Shown here in pieces: positions 26,134 through 34,516 of a stretch of DNA of 64,000 nt. A program made the translations under genes and the position numbers. This stretch comes from Novosphingobium resinovorum (GTDB lineage Bacteria; Pseudomonadota; Alphaproteobacteria; Sphingomonadales; Sphingomonadaceae). Location of the stretch: NCBI RefSeq assembly GCF_027922145.1, contig NZ_BSFC01000002.1:1-64000 (forward strand), written 5' to 3'. Within the stretch, counting starts at the first letter, position 1; every line of letters begins with the position of its first letter. The notes under the pieces are model-generated. The model made no database searches. It was given only the letters and a program-made list of their open reading frames with translations, and was not told the DNA's origin.

Positions 26134-26592
26134 TTGTCGAGAAGCTGGATATACCCTTTCGCAATCGCAATAATCGCTCCCGTCCCGGCGATTGCTCAAA
26201 CTGCTTCCGGCGCTTCTGCCGAAGACCGTGCGATCGCCGAAAAGATGCTTGGAACAGGCGGCCGGATCACGAAGGATACTTCGCGCAACGCCTGTCTGCG
26301 AACCATGAAACAGGGCGAGATCGTGGTCTGTGCGCCGACGCCGGACCAGTACCGCGTCCCTTCCACCGGAGACGACGACCCGACCGGCGTGGGCGCCAAC
26401 GATGGGCGGCCGCGCACGCCGGACGTTTCGGGCAACGGCATCTTCAAGGGCAAGGCGACGATGAGCGGCTTATGCATGATCCCGCCGTGCCCGCCCGAGC
26501 AGCCCTATATCATCGACTTGTCGACGATACCGGAAGCTCCTGCGGGTTCGGACGCCGACAAGATCGCCAAGGGCGAACTGCGCGCGCCATGA
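26134..26592 (+). CDS. Hypothetical secreted protein with TTG start
   Basis: A 152-residue protein. The frame opens at a TTG (26134) with AGAGGA 8 nt upstream; no ATG is better placed. Residues 1-21 form a signal peptide (WIYPFAIAIIAPVPAIA). The mature part is Asp/Gly/Pro-rich with four Cys (ACLRT, VVCAP, GLCMIPPCPP) that could form disulfides. I recognise no family and see no operon partner; glpX is divergent and hom convergent. Confidence 0.7.
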   Translation: MSRSWIYPFAIAIIAPVPAIAQTASGASAEDRAIAEKMLGTGGRITKDTSRNACLRTMKQGEIVVCAPTPDQYRVPSTGDDDPTGVGANDGRPRTPDVSGNGIFKGKATMSGLCMIPPCPPEQPYIIDLSTIPEAPAGSDADKIAKGELRAP

Positions 26593-26683
26593 AGGCGGCG
26601 TCCCGGAGTGGCGGCTCCGGGAGTGCTCAGGAATAGAACGTACAGGAAGAATGCCTCCGAAGAGGCATCCCCCCCGGGCCATC

Positions 26684-27991
26684 TCAGGCCCCGATGATCT
26701 GCATCACCAGCGGCTTCGCGGTCAGGCTGTCCGACCCGTCGAGAATGCGCATCGCCTCGGTGACGGCGCTCTCCGGCCCCGGATGCGTGACGACCGCCAG
26801 GATGACCTCGCCGTCCTGATCGGGATCGCCCTTCTGGATCAGGCTCTCGATCGAGACGCCCGCATCGCGCATGGCGGCGGTGATGTCGGCCAGCACGCCC
26901 GGGCGGTCCGGCACGGTGAAGCGGATGTAGGAACTGCCGACGCGGTGCCCGGATTCCGCCGGTTCCATCGCTTCCAGTTCGCCCGCGGGCATCGAGAATG
27001 CCGCGCCCTTTTCACCGCGCGCGATGTCGATGATGTCGGCAACGACCGCGCTAGCGGTTGGGCCGTCTCCGGCGCCTGCGCCCTGGAACAGCAGGCGGCC
27101 CATGAAGTTGCCTTCGGCCACGACCGCGTTGGTCGCCCCGTCGACATGGGCGAGCGGGTGGTCGATCGGCACCAGGTGCGGACGCACGCGCTGGAACAGC
27201 CGGGGAGTGCCGCTCGCAAGATCGACACCGGCCATGCCGAGCAGGCGGATGACGTAGCCGAGCGAGCGGGCCTGCTCGATGTCGGCGGCCTTGACGCGGC
27301 TGATGCCCATCGTCTCCACCGCGTCGAAGCGAAGCTGCGAACCGAAGGCGATGGCGGCGAGGATCGACAGCTTGTGCGCGGCGTCGATGCCCTCAATGTC
27401 GAAGGTCGGATCGGCCTCGGCATAGCCAAGCCGCTGCGCTTCGGCGAGAACGTCGCCGAAGTCCGCGCCGGTGTCCTCCATGGTCGAGAGGATGTAGTTG
27501 CAGGTGCCGTTGAGGATGCCGTAGACGCGCTCGATGGCGTTGGCGGCGGCGCCTTCGGACAGGCCCTTGATGACCGGGATGCCGCCCGCGACGGCCGCCT
27601 CGAACTTGAGCGCGACGCCCTTCGCCTCGGCGGCGGCGGCCAGTTCCAGCCCGTGATGCGCGATCATCGCCTTGTTGGCGGTGACGAGGCTCTTGCCCCC
27701 CGCAATCGAGTTGCGGGCGAGGGCGAGGGCCGGGCCGTCCGAGCCGCCGACCATCTCCACCACCACATCGACGTCGCCCCGCGCGGCGAGGGCGGCGGTA
27801 TCGTCCACCCAGTCGTAGCGCGAAAGGTCGACGCCGCGATCCTTGGTGCGGTCGCGCGCGCTGACGGCGGCGATGCGGATCGGACGGCGAGCGCGGCGGG
27901 CGATCAGCTCCGCATTGGTCTCGATGAGACGGACGACGCCGGTGCCGACGGTTCCCAGTCCGGCAAGCGCGATATTCAGCGGTTCGGCCAT
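26684..27991 (-). CDS. hom: Homoserine dehydrogenase
   Basis: A 435-residue protein from the ATG at 27991. N-terminal NAD(P)-binding domain (ALAGLGTVGTGVV), catalytic domain (TANKAMIAHHG, FEAAVAGGIPVIKGL, GILNGTCNYILSTME, GYAEADPTFDIEGIDAAHKLSILA with the catalytic Lys), and a C-terminal ACT domain (YIRFTVPDRPGVLADITAAM), which implies feedback inhibition by threonine. It reduces aspartate semialdehyde to homoserine. Confidence 0.97.
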   Translation of the reverse strand: MAEPLNIALAGLGTVGTGVVRLIETNAELIARRARRPIRIAAVSARDRTKDRGVDLSRYDWVDDTAALAARGDVDVVVEMVGGSDGPALALARNSIAGGKSLVTANKAMIAHHGLELAAAAEAKGVALKFEAAVAGGIPVIKGLSEGAAANAIERVYGILNGTCNYILSTMEDTGADFGDVLAEAQRLGYAEADPTFDIEGIDAAHKLSILAAIAFGSQLRFDAVETMGISRVKAADIEQARSLGYVIRLLGMAGVDLASGTPRLFQRVRPHLVPIDHPLAHVDGATNAVVAEGNFMGRLLFQGAGAGDGPTASAVVADIIDIARGEKGAAFSMPAGELEAMEPAESGHRVGSSYIRFTVPDRPGVLADITAAMRDAGVSIESLIQKGDPDQDGEVILAVVTHPGPESAVTEAMRILDGSDSLTAKPLVMQIIGA

Positions 27992-28064
27992 GCTAGCTCC
28001 TTGTTCGGGAGCGCGCACTAAGGCAGGCGGGCGTCAAATTCCAGCACGAACGCCTATCGCGGTG

Positions 28065-28910
28065 TCACTTAAGTGTCCGCGTGCAGGGTCCGAGCTGGCT
28101 CAGGACCATGCGGTAGTCCGCAAGAGCCTGCTGCTGTTCGGCGAAGCTGCCCGAGACATTGGCGCCGGCAGGCGGTGTTCGGGGCAGGAAGCAGGCGAGA
28201 CGATACCACTCGAGCGTGTCCGGCTCCGGCGGGTGCCCGAGGTCGGCGACAAGCTCGGAGAACGAAACACCCCAGGCCGGGGCCTGTCCTTGTTCGTGCT
28301 TCACCGTGATCGAGGCGGCCGAATTGTCGTGGGTGTTGAGGAAGATCTGGGTCTCCCCCTGTCCCGCGAGATTGCCGGGAACGAAAAGCATCTCGCGCAC
28401 GCCGGTGATCTTCGCGGGGGCATCGGGCGCGACGAGGGCCTGGAGAATTGAACGGAGCCGTGCCTCGCGCGCAGGCGTGGAAATCTGCTGTGCGGTCGGC
28501 CAGACGAGTTGAAGTTCGCCGGGACGGCCCGGCACGGCGCGTGCGAACAGGAACACGACCTGCTTCTTCAGCTTGGGCGCCTTGCCTTTGCCGTCGAGCG
28601 GGAGGTCGACGAGGTAGGTGACCGATTCGCCGAGCGGCGCCTTGCCCACCAGCAGAGCTCTGGTGCGGGCCTCTATATAGAAGCGTCCATGTCCCGGAGT
28701 GAGACCGCGAGCCCGTTCATTATCGATGCGGGTCATTTTAACGATCTGGGCCTGGACCACCAGACCTGCCGAATCAGCTAGGTCGGCGATGTCGGCATAA
28801 GTGACTTCACCGGGCGTCTCGAGCGGCCCCTGAGCGCTCGCCGCAGGGGGCGCGAATGCGAGATAGGCACACGCCAGGGCCGCTGCAAGGGGGCGCGAAA
28901 TCAGTGGCAT
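28065..28910 (-). CDS. Hypothetical secreted protein
   Basis: A 281-residue protein with a clear signal peptide (ALACAYLAFAPPAASA, cleavage near ASA-QG). The mature part has ADIADLADSAGLVVQAQIVK, a KAPKLKKQVVFLFAR strand and a C-terminal helix ending PCTRTLK. No catalytic motif is seen and I do not recognise the family; similar periplasmic proteins seem common in sphingomonads. It is alone on the minus strand before the TonB block. Confidence 0.75.
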   Translation of the reverse strand: MPLISRPLAAALACAYLAFAPPAASAQGPLETPGEVTYADIADLADSAGLVVQAQIVKMTRIDNERARGLTPGHGRFYIEARTRALLVGKAPLGESVTYLVDLPLDGKGKAPKLKKQVVFLFARAVPGRPGELQLVWPTAQQISTPAREARLRSILQALVAPDAPAKITGVREMLFVPGNLAGQGETQIFLNTHDNSAASITVKHEQGQAPAWGVSFSELVADLGHPPEPDTLEWYRLACFLPRTPPAGANVSGSFAEQQQALADYRMVLSQLGPCTRTLK

Positions 28911-29277
28911 GGACGATAATCTCCGTGGAAATGCGATGGCTTATAGTCAATGAGTGCGGACAACTCAAAATTGGACTGGATCAATTTGAGCTAACCGGGC
29001 ATGAATCGTGCGTTAACCCCCGCTGGGCCGATAAGGCGTTGCGCGGGGTGGGCTTCAACGTTAAGAAGCCTGCAAAATGGGGCAAAAACAGCAAAAGCTC
29101 CTCGGTTCGCCTCCCGTTTCGTATTGTCGTCGGATGGGCAGACTGTTAGCCGTCAGGGTGGGTAATTTGGAGTTTCGTCATGGGTTCCCTCTTTCCGGGG
29201 GGGAGTCCATGGGCGCCCTTGGGCATGTTCTTCCGGGAATTTTTGTCCGGGGCTTGGTAATGGAGTGATGCGTCTGA
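28911..29277 (+). other. Long 5' region upstream of tonB without a credible gene
   Basis: A 367-bp stretch between divergent 28065-28910 and tonB. One 72-codon frame from 28932 (MRWLIVNECGQ...) has neither a good ribosome site nor a recognisable domain. It probably holds both promoters and a long leader, but no confident sigma-70 pair or hairpin was found. Confidence 0.5.
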
Positions 29278-29940
29278 ATGGCTTACGCTGACCAGCAGAT
29301 GAGCACCAACAAGGTTGTTGCTCTTGTCATTGTCGCCTTGATCCATGTCTTCGTCGGCTATGCGCTCGTCACCGGCTTGGCCTATGAGGCGGCGAAGAAG
29401 GTCATCAACAAGGTGACCACCGTGGATATCAAGGAGGAAAAGCCCAAGGAGGAAGAGCCACCGCCGCCTCCTCCGAAGGAAGATACGCCGCCGCCGCCTA
29501 TCGTGGCGCCGCCGCCGCCGATCAACATCGCCCCGGCCCCGCCGCCGGTGCAGACTGTGATCACCCCACCCCCGGCTCCGCCGGTGGTGATCCAGACCGC
29601 AGCGCCGCCGCCGGCTCCGCCGCCGCCGCCGCCCGGTCCGTCGAAGGCTCGTGGCGTCAAGCCGAAGGGCCAGGGCAGCTGGGCCGCCCGCATTCAGTCG
29701 AACTACCCGACCCGCGCTGCTCGTGAAGAGCGCGAAGGCCGCGTCGGTGTTCGCGTGACTGTCGGTGGCGACGGTAAGGTTTCGGCCTGTTCCGTTTCCG
29801 CTTCGAGCGGCAGCCCGGATCTGGATGAGGCCGCTTGCGACGGTATGCAGCGCTATGCGCGCTTCGACCCGGCGCTCGATGCGGACGGCAACCCGATCTC
29901 GTCGTCGTACTCGACCGCGATCGTGTACAAGCTCAACTAA
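29278..29940 (+). CDS. tonB: Energy transducer TonB
   Basis: A 220-residue protein: cytoplasmic start, one membrane anchor (VVALVIVALIHVFVGYALV, residues ~13-31), a periplasmic Pro/Lys/Glu-rich spacer (residues ~50-125, many PPP runs) and the C-terminal TonB fold (YPTRAAREEREGRVGVRVTV ... SGSPDLDEAACDGM). It transmits proton-motive force to outer-membrane receptors. It heads a tonB-exbB-exbD-exbD unit. Confidence 0.95.
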   Translation: MAYADQQMSTNKVVALVIVALIHVFVGYALVTGLAYEAAKKVINKVTTVDIKEEKPKEEEPPPPPPKEDTPPPPIVAPPPPINIAPAPPPVQTVITPPPAPPVVIQTAAPPPAPPPPPPGPSKARGVKPKGQGSWAARIQSNYPTRAAREEREGRVGVRVTVGGDGKVSACSVSASSGSPDLDEAACDGMQRYARFDPALDADGNPISSSYSTAIVYKLN

Positions 29941-30020
29941 TCTCCAAGGGATCGGTTCGGGTCATTGGGTAATTCGACCGCTCCGATCACATCCTGCATT
30001 CTTCTTGAGAGGTAACTCGC

Positions 30021-30785
30021 ATGCTTATCGTTGACATCCTTGCCGCCGCGGGCGCGCCGCAGAACAAGTTCGGCTTCGCCGAAGCGCTTCAGCAGGGCGG
30101 TTTCATCGCTTACGCGACCGTGATCATCCTGGGCATCATGTCCTTCGGTTCGTTCTATATCCTGTTCACCAAGTGGTTCGAGCAGTCGAAGATCCTGCGC
30201 CAGTTCGGCACCATCCGCACGACCTTCTGGAAGGCTCCGACCCTGCGTGAAGGCGCTGCCAAGCTCGAGAAGAACAGCGCATGGCGCCAGCTCGTCGAAG
30301 ACGGCATCGCCGCTGAAGACCAGCACTCGAAGATGACCGACTCGCTCGAAGCCCACGACTGGCTGCACGGCTCGCTGTCGCGTTCGGAAGCGACCATCAA
30401 CGCTCGCCTCTCCGGCGGCCTGCCCTTCCTCGCCACTGTCGGTGCGACCTCGCCGTTCATCGGTCTGTTCGGTACCGTCGTCGGCATCTACCGCGCACTG
30501 ATCGCGATCGGTCTCGCCGGTTCGGCCTCGATCGACAAGGTCGCGGGTCCGGTCGGTGAAGCGCTGATCATGACCGCGCTCGGTCTGCTCGTCGCCGTTC
30601 CCGCCGTGCTTGCCTACAACTACCTGCAGTCGCGCAACAAGCGCATTGCAGAACTGCTGACCGGCTTCTCGAACGACATTCTCGCGAACATCAACTCGAA
30701 GGGTGCCATCAAGCCGACCGTCGCTGTCGCGGCCAAGGCTGCTCCGGCTCCCGCCAAGCCGGCTGCCGCTCCCGCCAAGCCGTAA
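30021..30785 (+). CDS. exbB: MotA/TolQ/ExbB proton channel family protein
   Basis: A 254-residue protein with an N-terminal membrane segment (FIAYATVIILGIMSFGSFYIL), and two more at ~138-160 and ~180-205 (LPFLATVGATSPFIGLFGTVVGIY; LIMTALGLLVAVPAVLAYN), the typical ExbB topology. The Thr-containing GATSPFIGLFGTV helix lines the channel. It ends in an Ala/Pro/Lys-rich tail (KAAPAPAKPAAAPAKP). It forms the motor with ExbD for TonB. Confidence 0.95.
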   Translation: MLIVDILAAAGAPQNKFGFAEALQQGGFIAYATVIILGIMSFGSFYILFTKWFEQSKILRQFGTIRTTFWKAPTLREGAAKLEKNSAWRQLVEDGIAAEDQHSKMTDSLEAHDWLHGSLSRSEATINARLSGGLPFLATVGATSPFIGLFGTVVGIYRALIAIGLAGSASIDKVAGPVGEALIMTALGLLVAVPAVLAYNYLQSRNKRIAELLTGFSNDILANINSKGAIKPTVAVAAKAAPAPAKPAAAPAKP

Positions 30786-30917
30786 GAGCACGGGGAACGA
30801 AGCGGATCGGCTCATTGGCCCGGTCCGCCCCCGTCGGGGTCAAGAAGAAGGCGGCGGCTCGAAGCATGCGAGAAGTCGCTGCCGACCCCCAGGCAACGCA
30901 AGGATTAGGATAAGACT

Positions 30918-31448
30918 ATGGCGATATCCACGGGCGGAGGCGGTGCAGAGACACCGATGTCCGACATCAACACGACGCCGCTCGTCGACGTCATGCTGGT
31001 GCTGCTCATCATCTTCCTGATCGCGGTTCCGGTCGCGATCCAGACGATCGAGAAGCTGCGCATTCCCGTCATCGTAGCGCAGGAGTCGAAGGACAAGGTG
31101 GAGAATCTCCTCCTTACCGTTTCGACCACCGATGCTTCGGGCAAGAGCGCGGGCGAACCCGGTTTCCAGGGTGCGAACCGCGGCGGTGAATGCCGCATCT
31201 ACATCAACAACGTGACGCCGGTGACTTCCGAGGAACTGCGCGACCAGGCCTTCAAGCGTCTTGACGCGATCGTGAAGCGCGAAGGTGGTCCGCAGGCCCT
31301 CATGGCAAACCCGGATCTCATCCCGCAGGTCCACATTCGTGGTGACGTCGAATCGCCTTGGCGTTGCGTCGCCGGTGCGATCTACAACGTCCAGATTTCG
31401 GGTTATCCGACGGTTGGCTTCATCACCAACCCGATCGATCCTAACTGA
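30918..31448 (+). CDS. exbD: Biopolymer transport protein ExbD (copy 1)
   Basis: A 176-residue protein. N-terminal ExbD motif SDINTTPLVDVMLVLLIIFLI carries the essential membrane Asp (Asp in PLVDVML), followed by a periplasmic domain. The insert rich in Gly and Cys (PGFQGANRGGECR) is longer than in standard ExbD. Tandem exbD paralogs after tonB-exbB are typical for sphingomonads, which have many TonB-dependent receptors. Confidence 0.93.
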   Translation: MAISTGGGGAETPMSDINTTPLVDVMLVLLIIFLIAVPVAIQTIEKLRIPVIVAQESKDKVENLLLTVSTTDASGKSAGEPGFQGANRGGECRIYINNVTPVTSEELRDQAFKRLDAIVKREGGPQALMANPDLIPQVHIRGDVESPWRCVAGAIYNVQISGYPTVGFITNPIDPN

Positions 31449-31473
31449 CGCGCGGGAACAGGAGTAACATCTC

Positions 31474-31908
31474 ATGGCAATGTCAGCAGGCAAGTCTGAT
31501 GGCGAGCCGATGATGGAGATGAACACGACGCCGTTGATCGACGTCATGCTCTGCCTCCTCATCATGTTCATCATGTCCATCCCGGTTGCGACGCACTCGA
31601 TCGATATCGATCTGCCCGTCGCGACCCCTCCGACGGACACTCCGCCTCCGATCGACCCCGTCAAGAACAAGATCGTGCTGACTCAGGACAGCAAGGTCAT
31701 GTGGAACGGGACCCAGATCGATCAGGGGCGTCTGGTCCAGACGCTCGAAGCCACGACCCGCATGACCCCCGAGCCGGAACTTCAGTTCCAGCCCGAGCCG
31801 CAAGCCAGCTACGAGCTGTCGGCACAGGTTCTTGAGGTCATCAAGGCTTCGCAGGTCACGAAGTTCGGCTTCGTCGGCAACGAACAGTTCGCGACTTTCG
31901 GCAAGTAA
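31474..31908 (+). CDS. exbD: Biopolymer transport protein ExbD (copy 2)
   Basis: A 144-residue ExbD with MEMNTTPLIDVMLCLLIMFIM containing the conserved Asp and a normal-length periplasmic domain (KNKIVLTQDSKVMWNG ... KFGFVGNEQFATFGK). It is 25 bp after copy 1 and is followed by a strong terminator, so it ends the unit. Confidence 0.93.
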   Translation: MAMSAGKSDGEPMMEMNTTPLIDVMLCLLIMFIMSIPVATHSIDIDLPVATPPTDTPPPIDPVKNKIVLTQDSKVMWNGTQIDQGRLVQTLEATTRMTPEPELQFQPEPQASYELSAQVLEVIKASQVTKFGFVGNEQFATFGK

Positions 31909-31945
31909 GCCGGTCGTTCAAAAACTGGTCCCGCAAGGGGCACCC

Positions 31946-31973
31946 AAAGGGGCGGAGCAATCCGCCCCTTTTT
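31946..31973 (+). terminator. Rho-independent terminator of the tonB-exb unit
   Basis: AAAGGGGCGGA, a 4-nt loop (GCAA) and TCCGCCCCTTTTT form a perfect stem with a T-run. It lies between convergent exbD and the helicase gene and may work in both directions. Confidence 0.9.
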
Positions 31974-31981
31974 GTTTGCCC

Positions 31982-34459
31982 TCAATCCTCGTTGCCCGAA
32001 TCAATCCGCATCGCAACCGAGGCCAGGCTTTCCGCCTCTAGTAGCAAGTCGTCGTCCGCTGCCCCCGAAGGCAGGCTTTCGCGACCGATCATTGAGAGCG
32101 CCGGCACTGACAACGGGCTGATCCGGTCAAGCACCACGTGATCGATTTCGCGTGCCGCACGGTCGAGTACGTCGGCAATGCGGGCCACGTCGGTCATCCG
32201 TGCGCGAGCGTCGGCCCACGCAGCCTCTATCAGCAGGTGATCGGGCTCGTATTTGCGGAGTACATCGTAGATCAGGTCGGTGGAGAAAGTGACCTGTCGG
32301 CCTGACTTGCGCTTGCCGGGCTGCTGGCGTTCGACGAGGCCCGAGATCAACGCCACTTCGCGAAATGCGCGCCGGAGCAGGTAGGATTGCTGCACCCAGT
32401 CGACGAACTCATGCGTCAGGATGTCGGGGGAAAGCAGCGAAGCAGGATCGTCCACCGCCTTCAGGCCCCAGACCACAAGAGTGTAGTCCGTAGCCACGAA
32501 ACCCAGCGGGTTTAGCCTGCGATCTTCCATGCGCCTGGTGATCAGCATCCCGAGCGATTGGTTCGCGTTCCAGCCCTCGAATGTATAATAGCTCGTATAC
32601 GCGAGATTGCGGTGGGGGAAGCTTTCGACCAGCAGCCGACCGGGGGCGGGCAAATGCGATCGCCAGTCCTGCACTTCCAGCCACTCGCGCACGTCGTCCG
32701 GAAATCGCGCCCATCCCGCCCGATCCGAAAGCATCGCGCGCACCCGATCGGCGAGGTGCGTCGAGATCGGCATGCGCTGGCCCATGTAGCTGGGAATCGT
32801 CGCCGAGCGCTTTGCTGCGCGGACTACCAGTTCCAGTTCCTTTAGCGATTCGACCTCAAGGTCCATCCCTGCAAAGCGAAAGGTGTCGCCGGGCTCAAGG
32901 CTGGCCCCGAAACCTTCCTCGACTTTGCCCAGCGATCGCCCGTTACGGAAGCGCACATCGAGCATCTCTGCATCGACGATGATTCCGGCATTGAGGCGGT
33001 GGCGGGCGGCGTGCTCGGGATGTGTGAGCCGCCATATCCCGTCCTTCTCGCGGACGATGCGGCGGAAGCGGTCGTACGAGCGCAGCGCGTAGCCGCCAGT
33101 CGCAACGAATTCCAGCACACGGTGGAAGATCGTCTCGTCCACCCAGGCATAGCTGAGCGAGGAGCGAACCTCGCGCAGCAGGGCTTCCTCTTGGAACGGT
33201 CCCGCGCAGGCCATTGCCATCACATGCTGGGCAAGCACGTCGAGCCCGCCCGGACGGAAGGCGTCGCCGTCGCGCTGTCCTTCGCGCACGGCCTGTTGTG
33301 CGGCAAAGGCCTCGAGGAATTCGAAGCGGTTGCCAGGCACCAGCACTGCCTCGCTGGGACTGTCGAGCCGGTGGTTGGCACGGCCAATTCGCTGCAGCAG
33401 ACGCGAAGATCCCTTGGGCGCTCCCATTTGCACGACGAGATCGATGTCGCCCCAGTCTATGCCCAGATCGAGGCTGGCAGTGCAGACCAGTGCCCGCAGT
33501 TTCCCGTCAGTCATGGCCGCCTCGACCTTGCGGCGTGCCTCGCGTGAGAGCGAGCCGTGGTGGATGCCGATCGGCAGGTTGTCTTCGTTAGCGTCCCACA
33601 ATTCCTGGAAGATGTACTCTGCTAGGAAGCGCGTGTTGGTGAAGACGAGAGTCGTGCGGTGCGCCTTGATCTGTTCGATCAGTTGCGGAATGGCCCAAGT
33701 CGCGGCATGGCCGCTCCACGGAATACGCTCTTCGCGGGGGAGCAGGATTTCGACCTGGGGTTCGGCGCCTGGCTCGCCCTCGACCAGTTCGACACTATCG
33801 ATGTCGCCCCATGGAGCCAACCAGCCGCGATACTCGTCGGGATCGGCCAGAGTGGCGGATAGCGCCGCACGCCGGAGGCCCGGCGCTATCGCCTGCAGCC
33901 GCGTGAGGGCCAATGCGAGGAGGTCGCCGCGCTTGCCGGTCGCGAAGGCATGGACCTCGTCGACTACGATGCGTTGGAGCCTAGCGAAGAGGCTGGGCGC
34001 CTCCGGATAGCTAAGCAGTAGCGATAGCGATTCGGGTGTAGTCAGGAGGATATGTGGTGGCCGCGCGCGCTGCCGGGCCTTGCGGTCCGACGGCGTGTCG
34101 CCACTGCGCGTTTCGATGCGGATCGCCAGCCCCATCTCTTCGACCGGCGTGAGTAGATTGCGCTGGACGTCGGTGGCCAGTGCCTTGAGCGGGGACACGT
34201 ACAGCGTGTGCAGGCCGTCAGCCGGTTTTTCTGAGCCGAGCCGCGAGGGACAGAATGCGGCCAGCGTAGGCAGGAACCCGGAGAGGGTCTTGCCTGCACC
34301 GGTATCCGCAACGAGCAGCGCATGCTTCCCTCGATCCGCGGCCGCAAGCATCGCCTGTTGGTGGCTGCGTACACACCATCCTCGCGAGTCGAACCATTCG
34401 GCGATCTCTGGAGGTATCTGCCCGGCGGGTGTTGCTATTGCGCGCATCTGGAAAAGCAT
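31982..34459 (-). CDS. Lhr-type DEXH-box helicase (ligase-associated DNA damage response type)
   Basis: An 825-residue protein; ATGs at 34459 and 34447 are both plausible starts. RecA1 has VADTGAGKTLSGFLP (Walker A), TTPESLSLLL, VVDEVHAF (DEVH Walker B) and SATLAD; RecA2 has VFTNTRFLAEY, GIHHGSLS, VCTASLDLGIDWGD and QRIGRANHR. The C-terminal Lhr-core/WH region follows. Length and motifs match the ligase-associated helicases, but the usual partner genes (metallo-beta-lactamase-fold exonuclease, LigD-like ligase, phosphoesterase) are not adjacent. This gene and the next look less GC-rich than their neighbours. Confidence 0.9.
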   Translation of the reverse strand: MLFQMRAIATPAGQIPPEIAEWFDSRGWCVRSHQQAMLAAADRGKHALLVADTGAGKTLSGFLPTLAAFCPSRLGSEKPADGLHTLYVSPLKALATDVQRNLLTPVEEMGLAIRIETRSGDTPSDRKARQRARPPHILLTTPESLSLLLSYPEAPSLFARLQRIVVDEVHAFATGKRGDLLALALTRLQAIAPGLRRAALSATLADPDEYRGWLAPWGDIDSVELVEGEPGAEPQVEILLPREERIPWSGHAATWAIPQLIEQIKAHRTTLVFTNTRFLAEYIFQELWDANEDNLPIGIHHGSLSREARRKVEAAMTDGKLRALVCTASLDLGIDWGDIDLVVQMGAPKGSSRLLQRIGRANHRLDSPSEAVLVPGNRFEFLEAFAAQQAVREGQRDGDAFRPGGLDVLAQHVMAMACAGPFQEEALLREVRSSLSYAWVDETIFHRVLEFVATGGYALRSYDRFRRIVREKDGIWRLTHPEHAARHRLNAGIIVDAEMLDVRFRNGRSLGKVEEGFGASLEPGDTFRFAGMDLEVESLKELELVVRAAKRSATIPSYMGQRMPISTHLADRVRAMLSDRAGWARFPDDVREWLEVQDWRSHLPAPGRLLVESFPHRNLAYTSYYTFEGWNANQSLGMLITRRMEDRRLNPLGFVATDYTLVVWGLKAVDDPASLLSPDILTHEFVDWVQQSYLLRRAFREVALISGLVERQQPGKRKSGRQVTFSTDLIYDVLRKYEPDHLLIEAAWADARARMTDVARIADVLDRAAREIDHVVLDRISPLSVPALSMIGRESLPSGAADDDLLLEAESLASVAMRIDSGNED

Positions 34460-34516
34460 ATCTGCACTATGGGTTAAAAGCACCGCAGCGGATGCAGTTT
34501 CACGGTCTCCGTTGAT

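Noticed and set aside
28932..29149. Possible 72-codon gene upstream of tonB
   Set aside because: No ribosome site, signal or known motif; composition differs little from non-coding sequence.
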